This document shows positions 46,848-57,373 of a DNA stretch of 64,000 nucleotides, piece by piece. The first letter of the stretch is position 1, and each line of letters opens with the position of its first letter. The stretch comes from Porites lobata (lineage: Eukaryota > Cnidaria > Anthozoa > Scleractinia > Poritidae): the NCBI GenBank assembly GCA_942486035.1, contig CALNXK010000015.1, forward strand, positions 1,614,001 to 1,678,000, read 5' to 3'. The notes under the pieces are model-generated. The model did not search any database. It saw nothing but the letters and a program-made list of their open reading frames with translations, and was not told the origin of the DNA. The translations under genes were made by a program, and so were the position numbers.

Positions 46848-46988
46848 CTTAGACCCTGTTTACATGGAGTGGGGGACCCCGGTCTGGTGGGGTAAGTTTC
46901 TTTTGTTTTGTGTCCCCCAGAGCGTGAAAACAAAAGAAACCAACCCCACTAGACCGGGGTCCCCCACTCCATGTAAACAGGGTCTTAG
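46848..46988. mobile_element. Near-perfect hairpin MITE
   Basis: CTTAGACCCTGTTTACATGG and GGGGGACCCCGGTCTGGTGG at the left are mirrored by CCACTAGACCGGGGTCCCCC and CCATGTAAACAGGGTCTTAG at the right. The centre is TTTCTTTTGTTTTGTGTCCC. Confidence 0.85.
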
Positions 46989-47699
46989 TAGAATTTGAAG
47001 AAGGTGTGCTTTAATATTGATGCAGTGGTCAAGAGACCAAATAGAACGACTGTGTTTACAACCTGGCGATCGCTGTGTTCGCCACTGAAACAGCGTGTTC
47101 ATCGAAGTGAAAGTTCAGTCGACCAGCGTGCCTTTACAATAAATAATTGATCTGACACGAATATCTGAGAGAAATTGACATACAATACTCATGCAATCAG
47201 CGGATTCTGAGAAATCTTCAGTCAAAGTACTCTCGGACTACCACTTGCGAGCGTGCAACCTTAAGCCTGTTGCTCCTGGAGGGGGGAGGGGGGAGGGTAT
47301 TTCCGGATATTTTAAAACCGGCCGGTGTTGTATAATTTAATAAAACAGCGGTTGGTAATTGACAGGATAAATAAGATCATCAAGGCTGTTAAAACAACTG
47401 TAAAAAAGCTGATGATAGATACCAGAACAATAAAACACTGTCAAAAGAATACACCAACCCCATCACTGTATGTAGCACCCTGAAGAAGAAAGGCCGTGCC
47501 TTCGAAATATTGGTAAAAAATATATATATTCCCGACAGTAAAATCAGCCATGCTTCTTTTGTTTAATACGGACCTGAAGAGCGTCATATGTCCCTGGGTA
47601 TATTTACTCTTGGAATATAAAAATGCTGGTGGGCAAGACACAAACTGTGTTAGAGCGCCCAAGAGTACCGCCACCCTTTTTCACATGATTTCAGGCGCA
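46989..47699. other. Intergenic spacer
   Basis: No gene supported. GGGGGGAGGGGGGAGGG low-complexity tract near 47281 and an ATATATAT tract at 47520-47527. Confidence 0.4.
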
Positions 47700-47791
47700 C
47701 AGGGTTAATGATTCGTTTAAGGAGTGGTCTGGCTTCAGCGTTAAATAGGATCTCTACGGGTCAAGGATGACAGCACAAAGTCGTTTAAAAT

Positions 47792-47797
47792 TTTATT
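47792..47797 (-). promoter_or_regulatory. Polyadenylation signal AATAAA of the gamma gene
   Basis: TTTATT on the plus strand, about 100 bp beyond the stop at 47898. An AATAAA-type signal is also kept at the same place in the beta copy (about 40680). Confidence 0.55.
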
Positions 47798-47897
47798 TTG
47801 CTTTTTAAAAGTTTACAGAACTACATAGTTTTAAGGTGTTGAAATGACGATTGGGTTCCATGTTTTTCTTTTTCGATGCCACAGCAAAATTTCAGTA

Positions 47898-48097
47898 TCA
47901 CCATTTCTTCTTGTAACCGCCATAATATGGGTAAACACAAGAACGCTTGCAGCCGGAACACACTTGATAACGACAGCGACGGTAACCATAGCCGCCATAG
48001 CCTTTGCATTTGACCCAGCGATAAACGCAGTAGCGGCAAATGAAGCGGTAATAACAGTAACGTTTGCTCGGTTTGTAACGTTTGACCCATTTGGCAT
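47898..48097 (-). CDS. Gamma gene exon 5: basic Tyr/Cys-rich mature peptide
   Basis: Acceptor CTCTGTTACAG, phase 1, stop TGA at 47900-47898. It encodes 65 residues plus the split Asp. The peptide starts AKWVKRYKPSKR, giving two Lys-Arg processing sites, then YCYYRFICRYCVYRWVKC, a Gly/Tyr linker (KGYGGYGYRR), CRYQVCSGCKRSCV and a basic end YKKKW. By count it has eight Cys, nineteen Lys/Arg, fourteen Tyr and almost no acidic residues. Pattern: C-x5-C-x2-C-x6-C-x10-C-x4-C-x2-C-x3-C. The precursor layout suggests an antimicrobial-type peptide; high Tyr also allows a cross-linked structural or adhesive role. No match to a named family is claimed. Confidence 0.8.
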
Positions 48098-49316
48098 CTG
48101 TAACAGAGTTAGGGAGAACACAAGTTAATTAACTGTCTGAAATATAATAGGTCACTTGCACGATGACGTACGTGTTTTTACTACTATGAAAAGAGATTCA
48201 TTTGATGGTTTTTTCCCTCGAATGTAAATTTCGTTATCCCAGTGAGGTTTAAATAGCAAAAGCCCTAATTCTATCTTATTTGGATAAGAAAGCAAAACCC
48301 TCAAGAATTCTGGTAGTAGTATTAGTAAAATGATACCATCATGCAAATAACTTATTATGTAAAGAAACGATCGAAACAGATATCAATCGGCGCTACTAGC
48401 CTTTCAGTTTCGAACAAAATCAGGACTTTGGGAGTCCAGCCCATGACCTCCGATTTCTAACTGGTAAATAGGTTAAGATTGTAATTAGAGCCAGTTTTAC
48501 AGGCAGTTTTGTTTTGGAATAAACTAGTGATAGTGATTTTATAAACTGTCTCAACCTGTTCTTTGTTTGGTTTTTGGCGTTTGGTTTCTTCCTCAACTTT
48601 ATCCCATTACTCTACAATAGAGCCAAGTGCGTGTTGCTAAGCAGTTTTTGGGTGTTCAATCGGAACAAGTGTAGCAGTACTTTATAATAAGAAATTGCAA
48701 ATTACCCTTTAACCCTCGGAACTACAAGGGGGGAGGGGAGGGGGTTGATGTTACCGGCCCATCTGAAGTTTTTGTGAGTTTTTTTTAGACAATCAAACTA
48801 CAGCACCTGACGTTTTCAGCAGCAGTCCGTTTCTCTTTCGCGCGCCTTTTGAGTTAAGTTTGGTGATGATCAGTAATTAACTATGCTTACGAGATACCTA
48901 GCCATTTTTTTTGGTGAAAATGCATGTTTTTCAATATGTTTCAACGAGAAAAGCAAAACCTGTGGATAAAATGAAGAAAACTGCTTATTTATGTTTTATT
49001 TTACATGTCAAACACAAAACATTACCAATTCTCTCTGTTTTAATTTAGGAGATTTCTAACTGCGGGTAAAATCCAAGTTCGCGACTGTGTTTGGGGCCTC
49101 CAGCAGCGCTACCACTCACAAAATATACCTCATCTTGTGGAGAAGATGAACGGCTTCCCACTGAAGGAAAATTCTTTTCGAAATATTACAACATATCAAA
49201 ACTCAAGGGAGGGGTTCCATCAAACTCTCCCTTGTACCACGGTGAGGGTATGGCTTTGTGTGTACTTTCGAGGGTTAATTTATTTTTGTGCGCGTTGCAT
49301 TTAGAGTAACTCTCAC

Positions 49317-49385
49317 CTTCACCAGGTGTCAAGGCTGCATCAGAGGTGTCTTCTTGTGGCTGGCCTTCATCTACCTCCTTGCCTA
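49317..49385 (-). CDS. Gamma gene exon 4: acidic cassette
   Basis: Acceptor TTTTTCCAAAG, donor GGTGAAG|GTGAGA, 69 bp, phase 1-1. It encodes GKEVDEGQPQEDTSDAALTP and GE. Acidic, no Cys, homologous to beta exon 4. Confidence 0.78.
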
Positions 49386-49462
49386 CTTTGGAAAAAGAAT
49401 CAAATATTAAGAAACAACAATAGCTTTTACAAGACTCTTCTTTATTCATTGTGTCAAAAAAC

Positions 49463-49805
49463 AGCAATAGAGAACTTTCGAGGACTAGGAAAACTACAAG
49501 GACAAGGTATCACTTAGAGTATTTTCGCGTACTTTTCAAAAATAAACAGCCCGAAAAGCTTCATTACACTTTTTTCACCAGACAAGCTAGCGCGTTTTTC
49601 TTTATTGAAGGAGGTTAAGCCCTCTTCTGATCGCAAAATGATAAAACTTCTAACATTTGATGACTTGTTTTCATCACTACGACATTAATGTTAAAAATTG
49701 TGGTAGAATAATGACGCCAGCTATCGCGTTTTCCCGCCAGCATGACGGTAGCTCACTCGCACTGACTACTTAGTACAGTAAACACTAATCTAAAGGTTTC
49801 TGTTG
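49463..49805. mobile_element. MITE in gamma intron 3
   Basis: Same family as 8556-8926: AATGATAAAACTTCTAACAT and TTTTCCCGCCAGCATGACG are both present, with AGAGAACTTTCGAGGACTAG at one end and TAATCTAAAGGTTTCTG at the other. Confidence 0.6.
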
Positions 49806-49824
49806 CTATACAAATACTTGTTAC

Positions 49825-49881
49825 CTTCCTCTGGCATCTCATCTGAGTCTTCCCCGTCGTCAAAGTCTTCTTCGCCCAATT
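49825..49881 (-). CDS. Gamma gene exon 3: acidic cassette
   Basis: Acceptor AATGAAACAG (with a TAATGAC branch-like site about 27 bp before), donor GAGGAAG|GTAACA, 57 bp, phase 1-1. It encodes LGEEDFDDGEDSDEMPEE: eleven of eighteen residues are Asp or Glu. Confidence 0.75.
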
Positions 49882-50011
49882 CTGTTTCATTTTCGTCCAT
49901 ATCGTCATTAAAATAACAATCAACAAAAAAAAGAAAAATTAATTACCACTATAAGCATAGTCTGCAAAAAAATGAGTTTATTTTATTTCAACAATCTTAA
50001 AATTTACTAAC

Positions 50012-50045
50012 CTTCTGCAGGCATTTCATTCTCCGACAACGAATC
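50012..50045 (-). CDS. Gamma gene exon 2: short acidic cassette
   Basis: Acceptor CACTCTACAG, donor GCAGAAG|GTTAGT, only 34 bp, phase 0 to 1, encoding DSLSENEMPAE. It is shorter than the beta relic, which keeps an extra acidic insert. Confidence 0.75.
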
Positions 50046-50433
50046 CTGTAGAGTGCAGACATTCGAAAAATTAATGCACAGGTACATTTGCTTAGCACTG
50101 ATATGTGCTTTGAATGCTCTTACTGCACTAAAGGTGCTGCGTCACTTTTGAGTTTAGCAAAGTTTTTAAATCAGTACAGAGATGTGGCTGAACATGATCA
50201 CAATTCTTAATCTTGAAAGGGCCGCGCCCTATAAGGAAGATGCCATGCAAACTGGCTCCAGAAATAAATCATTTAAGAAAAAAGGGTTAGGAAAAACTAC
50301 TATTCTGTTTTTGTTTTTGCTGGTAGTACATTAGAGGCTAACAAAGTGTTATAACATAGTTCTTTTAACTCGTGGCACCATGCGTACAGTTTTACAAGTT
50401 TCGTAGATAGTCGAGTTTTAAAAAATAACTTAC

Positions 50434-50502
50434 CCCTGGGATAATGGATGCATGAGCTGCGAAAATCATCCCAGCAACAAAAAGTAGCAAAAGACGAGCC
50501 AT
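50434..50502 (-). CDS. Gamma gene exon 1: signal peptide (intact precursor gene)
   Basis: ATG at 50502 opens MARLLLLFVAGMIFAAHASI and IPG, a textbook secretion signal with probable cleavage after AAHA, ending in phase 0 at CCAGGG|GTAAGT. The five exons (69+34+57+69+200 bp) join with matching phases (0,1,1,1) into 429 nt including the stop, a 142-residue precursor: signal, about 58-residue acidic propiece (23 Asp/Glu against one Lys), then a basic eight-Cys peptide. The opposite charges suggest the propiece masks the mature peptide until cleavage at Lys-Arg. A TATA box lies about 90 bp upstream. It is the only undamaged copy of three. Confidence 0.8.
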
Positions 50503-50588
50503 TGTGTTAGAGTAGTTTCTTGCGCTCTTAGTCTTCACCTCACCGCTCTGGAAGAGAAGTGACTCGAATTCAGTGAAAAGCTACCTGC

Positions 50589-50594
50589 TTTATA
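50589..50594 (-). promoter_or_regulatory. TATA box of the gamma gene
   Basis: CTCTATAAAGCAGG on the minus strand, about 90 bp upstream of the ATG, placing the transcription start near 50560. The corresponding segment is deleted in the beta copy and reads CAATAAAG in alpha. Confidence 0.6.
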
Positions 50595-51004
50595 GAGGTC
50601 TGCAGCACCAGTTGCGGCTCATTTATTTGTTCCAATAACATCAATATTGTTCTTAATAATTCTGAGTGCCAAATGGTTGCGTAAATCCTGAAGAGCACTT
50701 GAAATAAACTGGAGAATGCTGATCAGAATACACTTTCCTACATTTATTCAATATTAAGTAGAACTTAAAGCGATACTGGATATCCTGAATACCCACAGCT
50801 AAATATAAGTTAGCCCGTCTCTCATTAACAGTTACTTCCTTGTGGATACCTCTGCAACTCAGAGACCTTGTGTTACTTGTAATTATTTGTTATTAATGAT
50901 ACATATACAAAAAACACTTCAAATATTGGCTTAATCTATTTTATATCAACACGTAGGTGAATGTGGCGCACACATCAGGCCGATCTATGTTATGAAGAAT
51001 TTCG

Positions 51005-52607
51005 ACTGATTAAGTAAATAACAGTCGTCAGAGCTGGAAAACTGGTTGAATAGTGAGCTCTGAAACTGGCATGAAACCACTGAAATGGCATCAAAAGTAG
51101 ATGCTTCTGATAACTGGGCAGATATTGGAGCTAGAGTGTATTTTGTTTAATGTTTTTGAATTGATATTTGATTTTAAATAAAAAGGGGAAACCAGTGTTG
51201 CAAAGCTAATCCGTTTCGCTTACCACTTTGTAAAAAGAATTTTAAGCAAATTTCTTTCCTTCTTTTTTTTGTTAGAAATCAATGTTTCAAGTTTTTTTAA
51301 AAATAATGATCTTTCTCGTCATATAACGAACGTCAATATTTACCTAGTGGTTTACAATAAGTCCCCAATTTTTTCCCTTTTGGTGTGGTTTTATTATTTT
51401 ATTTAGTAATTTATATTTTTGGTAATTGCAAGTTATAATGTTATCGATAACAAACGTAGTATCATAAAATAAAATAAAATAAAATAAACTTTATTAATGT
51501 TCAAGGACTAGAAATTTCCACTCAATGCTTTATATTGCCATTGTTTTAAAATATTTAAGGCACAATATTTTTTTAACACTTATGTTTGAGGTATTTTCCT
51601 CTTTCGACTAAAAGTACCATCAGAAGATGTAGCAAGACAACATAAAAGTAGCTTTTAAAGACAACAAAAGCTCTATATTGTTTCATATTTCACGTGCATT
51701 TTATCACGACCGGTCATTTAATAAGAGCCTTTAATTCAATTGGGATATGACACGACAAATTTTAAATTAAAACCCTAAAAATACATTTGAATCAATGGAG
51801 ATTCGAATTAATTGGTAATTTTTTGTTTAACAGTGCTCTACTAATTTATGTAAAATGAAAATGTGAATCATGACAAGTATTTTTAATTGTGTTTGGACTA
51901 TAAAAGATCTAACTCACAACACATATAGGTCCCCTCAGAGTCCAAATTTTTAAAAAAATTAAGCTAAAAAATGCTTTATCCTAATTGACACAAGGGGGAT
52001 ATGGCTTTAAAAGGGAAGATGCAATAACTGGCGTCCTCATATAAAAATGAAAACAAAAAAAAAAGTAAAAAGAATAACAAAACAAAAGAATTACTGAAAC
52101 TATTTAAAATTAGTTAGCTTGGCCTATTTAATTTATGGTCTTCAGCACTACACTATTCTCTACACATCATCTTCAGTTTTCTCGGCTATTAACCTAAAAT
52201 TACCGTTGGGAGAACTTAGACCGTTTTTGCATTTTTTTTTTTAAACTATTCAGTTAATGAACTCTAATTTGACTTTTTCTTTCATTTTTCTCGTTTTCTG
52301 TGACAACTCTAGTCTGGCTGATAATAGATTGACAAGGAGAAATTTACGGTCGGGCAGGTATCGGTTGAGTAATAATTAAACAAGATAACGATTTCAAAGA
52401 CTGGGGAACATGAAGGAATCATGAACAGTTTACAGTAAAGGTTTGATTTAAGAAAGTCTGAAATGTGAATTAATGAGCCTAGAGCAGATATCAATGTTCT
52501 CCGCAAACATGATAAGATTGACAAAACGGTGGAGGCGTGAAAAACTACATTTTGCATTTACAAGTGTCATAATTATGAATAATAATAATGATAATAATAA
52601 TAATAAT

Positions 52608-52640
<33 letters not shown>

Positions 52641-55320
52641 GCCTTTGCTTAGGTATTACAGAGTATAAGAATTTAATAATATTCTAAATTGGCTTTTTAA
52701 GTAGAGAGATTCATATCATTATGTATATTGGGATCGTATTAGGTTTCGTACCGACCTTTTTTTACTTCTAAGTATACCTTCTCAAGTGGAGTAGGTTACG
52801 TTATACACCCTATACTACTCATAATGTGGACAGCATTCCATAGTCTCATACTGCGAGATAATAATAACGATAATGATATTCATTAACTGCTTTCAGAACT
52901 GTTGCCTACGTAAGCTCAAAAAGTGCGAAAAACCAATGTGATCTCAACGTTGCGTCGCTTTTGAAGTTAAATTTCGCTTTCATAGCAGCCACCTGTCACC
53001 CAAATATGTGTAAAGAATGAACGAAAAGAAGAGACCAGGTTATGGCTTAAGGGCATTGTCAAACGGCATCGGAGGTGGGAGGGGGGAAGGGAAAGGGGGG
53101 GGGGAGGGGTGAGCCTTAAGGATAGCTAACATTTTTGTTGTCTTAATCATGAATGAGAAGCGAAACGAATGCAGCGAAAGCTGGAGACAGGCAAACTTTT
53201 CAGTAATGAGTTCCAATATAGTAGGAGTTACAGCACGCTTTTTTTCAGACAGCTTTATCAGCTTTATTTTGATTAAGTAAAGAACAGTTGTGAGAGCTGG
53301 AAAACTGGTTGAATGGTGAGCTCTGAAACTGGTATGAAACCACTGAAATGACATCAAAAGTCGACGCCTCTGATAACTGAACAGATATTGGAGCCAGAGT
53401 GTATTTTGTTTAATGTTTTTGCATTGATATTTGATTTTAAATAAACAGGCGAAACTAGTGTTGCAAATCTAATTCGTTTCGCTTACTACTTTGTAAAACA
53501 CATTTTAAGCAAATTTCTTTCTCTCCTTTTTTTGTTTTGTTAGAAATCAATGTTTCAAGTCATTTAAAAATAATGATCTTACTCATCATATAACGAACGT
53601 CAATATTTACCTAGTGGTTTACAATAAGTCTCCAATTTTTTCCCTTTTGCTGTTGTTTTATTATTTTATTTAGTACTTTATTTTTTGGTTTATTGCAAGT
53701 TATAATGTTATCGATAACAAACGTAGTATCATAAAATAAAATAAAATAAAATAAACTTTATTTATGTTCCGGAACAGGAATTTCCACTCAATGCTTTATA
53801 TTGGCATTGTTTTAACATTTTTAAGGCACAATATTTTTTTAACACTTATGTCTGAGTGTTTCATTAAAGGTATTTTCATCTTTCGACTAAAAGTAAGATC
53901 AGAAGATGTAGCAAGACAACATAAAAGTGGCCTTTTAAAGACAACAAAAGCATTATATTGTTTCATATTTTAAGTGCATTTTATCACGACCGGTCATTTA
54001 ATAAGAGCTTTTAATTCAAATGAGATATGACACGACAAATTGTAAATTAAAACCCTAAAAATACATTTGAATCAACAGAGATTCGAAGTAATTGGTAGTT
54101 TTTTGTTTAACAGTGCTCTACTAATCTACGTAAAATGAAAATGTGAAACATGACAAGTATTTTTAATTACGTTTGGATTATAAAAGATCTAACTCACCAT
54201 ACATATAGGTCCCCTCAGAGTCTAAATTTTTTCAAAGATTAAGCAAAAAATGCTTTATCCTAATTGACACAAGAGGGAAAATGGCTTTAAAGGGGAAAAT
54301 GCAATAACTGACGTCCTCATATAAAAATGAAAACAAAAAAAGCAAAAGGAATAACAAACAAAAGAATTACTGAAACTATTTAAAATTAGTTAGCTTGGCC
54401 TATTTAATTTATGGCCCTCAGCACTACACCATTCTCTAAACCCCAATACCATCATCTTCCGTTTTCTCGGCTATTAATGTAAAATTACCGTTGGGGAACA
54501 TATACCGACCGTTTTTGTTTTTTTGTTTTAACTTTTCAGTTAACATTTTTCTTGTTTTCTGTGACAACTCTAGTCTGGTTGATAATTGATCGACAAGGAA
54601 AAATTTAAGGTTGGGCAGATATCTCTTGAGTAATAATTAAACAAGATAACGGTCTTAAAGACTGGGGAACATGAAGGAATCATGAATAGTTTATAGTAGT
54701 ACCAGCTTAAGAAAGTCTGAAACAAAAAAGGTTTGATTTAAGAATGTCTGAAATGTGAATTAATGGGCTTAGAGCAGACATCAATGTCATAGGCAAACAT
54801 GATGAGGTTGTAAATATTGTTCGGACTTATCGATATCGACAAAAACGGTGGAGGCGTGAAAAACTACATTTTGCGTTTACACGTATCATAATTAATAATA
54901 ATAATAATGATAATAATAATAATAACGATAATAATATCCCTTAACTGCTTTCAGAACTGTTGCCTACGTAAGCACAAAAGTGCGAAAACCCAATGTCAGT
55001 GATCTCAACGTTGCGTCGCTTATGAAGTTAAATTTCGCTTTCATAGCAGCCACCCGTCACCCAAACTTGTGAAAAAAATGAACGAAAAGAAGAGACTAGG
55101 TTATGGCTTTAAGGCATTGTCAAACGGCATTGGAGGTGGGGGGAGGGGAGGGGAAGGGGGGTTAGCCTTAAGGATAGCTAACATTTTTGTTGTCTTAATA
55201 ATGAATGAGAAGCGAAACGAATGCAGCGAAAGCTGCAGACAGGCAAACTTTTTCACTGCTGAGTTCCAATACAGTATTAGTTACAGCACGCTTTTTTTCG
55301 CACAGCTTTATCAATATTGG
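51005..55320. repeat. Non-coding tandem duplication, about 2.2 kb, two units
   Basis: Unit 1 (51005-53266) and unit 2 (53267-55320) begin GATTAAGTAAATAACAGTCG and GATTAAGTAAAGAACAGTTG and run in parallel through (ATAAA)n tracts, CACGACCGGTCATTTAATAA, AAAACTACATTTTGC and a G-rich tract (53075-53110 and 55133-55160). Unit 1 contains repeat R, unit 2 does not. No coding exon is supported in either. Confidence 0.85.
52560..52880. repeat. Dispersed repeat R, copy 3, inside microsatellite
   Basis: (TAA)n and (ATC)n, then TAAATTGGCTTTTTAAGTAG, TAGGTTTCGTACCGACC and CATAATGTGGACAGCATTCC, then (ATA)n again. The parallel place in unit 2 (54890-54940) has only the microsatellite. Confidence 0.75.
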
Positions 55321-55770
55321 TAAGAATAATTCCAGGGGCAATATTTTTTAACAGTCAACCAGCGTCTAATACACTTTTATTAGTGCTCCTTGTAAAGTCT
55401 AGAATGATATCACCATATAGGGACATACATTGAGACCTTTTCATAATTGATTTATAATGAGATAAAGTGAAAGTAACCCTAATAGGAATATTGTTGTAAT
55501 TTACAACACAAATTCCATCACGTTGATGAATTGTTTTTGTTATGGATCGTCGTTACAGTTTCTTGTAATGTCAAGGAAATTGACAAGGAAAGTGTGCGAT
55601 ACCGTGGTCCGGTGTTGAATTTGTTTATACCGCTAACACGTTGGAATAAAAGTTTTCGTTTAGATTGCCATTTCCTTACGAACTATTAAAAACCGAAAGG
55701 AGAGCAAAGAAAAAGAGAATAAAAAAGTCTTGTTGCAATCAAAACAGGGTTGCAAACTAAAACAAAAATG
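55321..55770. other. Spacer
   Basis: AT-rich, no gene or repeat that I can support. Confidence 0.4.
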
Positions 55771-56671
55771 GGGCGTCGATAAAACCCGGAACACGGAACA
55801 TTACGGAACATCCCGGAACATCCCGGAACATGAAAAAATAAAAATAATTTTCATGAAAAAAGAAAAATTAATTAAATAAAATAATAATAATAACATAATT
55901 TTTGTAAAAATTAATAATAACAAAATAACACAAAATAACAAAACAAAGAAAAATTAAGAAATCTGGTTAGGAAAAAGAAACTGGCATCATCTCCGAATAT
56001 GAGAAAACAATATTCTGTGGCAATTAATTTGTTGGGCGAGTGAGGGTCCATGCAAATGACAGTAATGAGTGAAGGCTTCTAAATTAAAAAATATTGAAAT
56101 GGGTCGCGAGGGGAGGGTTTTCAAGCTTTCCTCACACAGCTACCTCTCCAATCTTGTAATTGTTTGCCATGTAAGCACCAACTTCGCTCTCATCAGTTTT
56201 GTCGCCAGAGGATACCCAAATCACTTTGACAGCGGTGATCGCCATCTTCAACTTGGCAGAAGAAAATAGGGGGCTGTGATCTCGCTTGAATTTCAGCCAT
56301 CTCCTCGAGTCGTAAACTTCACTTGCGACTCGGGAGACGGCTGAAATTCAGGCTAATTGATAACAGTTAGAAACTACCACTGCGCTACCGCTGCCACTGC
56401 AACTATTCACGGCGAATGTGAATCTTATCCACTAAAGTCCAAAGCAACGAGCACCTAAACTCTTCTTACGGTCGCAAAGCGGTAAATCGATAACAGTTAC
56501 TGACCGCATGGCAAACAATACAACAGGTGGCTGTGTATTTTATTTTATTTATTTTTTCATGAAAATTATTTTTATTTTTTCTTGTTCCGGGATGTTCCGG
56601 ATGTTCCGGATTGTTCCGGCATGTTCCGGTATGTTCCGGAATGTTCCGTGTTCCTGGTTTTATCGACGCCC
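55771..56671. mobile_element. Foldback element with GGAACAT subterminal repeats
   Basis: Left end GGGCGTCGATAAAACCCGGA and right end TTTTATCGACGCCC are inverted repeats. Inside each end lies an array of (C)GGAACAT or ATGTTCCGG, with six or more copies on the right, followed by mirrored ATAAAAATAATTTTCATGAA. A second small palindrome (CTCCTCGAGTCG..CGACTCGGGAGACGGC) lies at 56288-56353. No transposase ORF. Confidence 0.75.
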
Positions 56672-56764
56672 ACAAAAATGCGCCATCTTTGGAGAAAGGC
56701 GAGATAAGGATCAAAACCCAAGGGAGAGAGTGGGAGAATTAGCCCGCCGATGTTAAGTATAAAC

Positions 56765-57100
56765 TATTATAATTCATTCGAAGTGTTTCTCCGTTTCTGA
56801 TTGCCTAAAATCCCATGCATAATTTATCATTACCAACTACTGTCGCCCAAATTGGAAAAATTTTGCGATACTTGAACTGATGACGTCAATCCTGCAGCAA
56901 AATAGCCAGATTATTAAACGGTTAACCGAAAAGACCTGGGTTGTAGCTTGCTTTTAAACTAGGACTCATTTTGAATGGAAAATAAAACAATTTTTGAATT
57001 CGGCTTTCATATCATCAGAAGATTTATGGAGATCTCGCATGGTGATATCTCCATAATTCTTCAGATGATGTGAAAGCCGAATTCAATAATTGCTAAATAT
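56765..57100. mobile_element. Hairpin element family A, third copy
   Basis: Starts with TTCATTCGAAGTGTTTCTCC and TTCTGATTGCCTAAAATCCC. The right part is a hairpin: TTCATATCATCAGAAGATTT pairs with AATTCTTCAGATGATGTGAA. Confidence 0.6.
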
Positions 57101-57373
57101 GGCAGCGGTTGGTAATAAATGAGGTCATCAGAGGTGTTGAGACAACTGGTAAAATGCTGATAATGGAAGCCAGTCGGAGCATTCCAACATCATCAAAAAA
57201 TACAATCTGAAGAGCATGAATTCCCACTCGTCCCGTCGGCAAGATGAGAAGCAAACTGAATGAAAGCGTTTAAGAGTAACTGCCAAAATTCGACCTTTTT
57301 GAAAGGTTGCATGATTTCAGCCACGATATTTTGCAGAGTTCTAACTTACTGAAGTGCTTCGAGAAACGTTTAA

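Larger units (their letters stand above)
47700..52510. repeat. Segmental duplication block gamma
   Basis: The partner of 40590-46520; carries the intact precursor gene. Confidence 0.8.

Noticed and set aside
47821..48128. Other-frame ORFs over the gamma mature exon
   Set aside because: Three frames are open here, but only the frame fitting the phase-1 acceptor gives the conserved Cys pattern shared with the alpha and beta copies.
53040..55323. Pair of ORFs around the G-rich tracts of the 2.2-kb repeat
   Set aside because: Opposite strands and different frames in the two units, so not conserved as protein.
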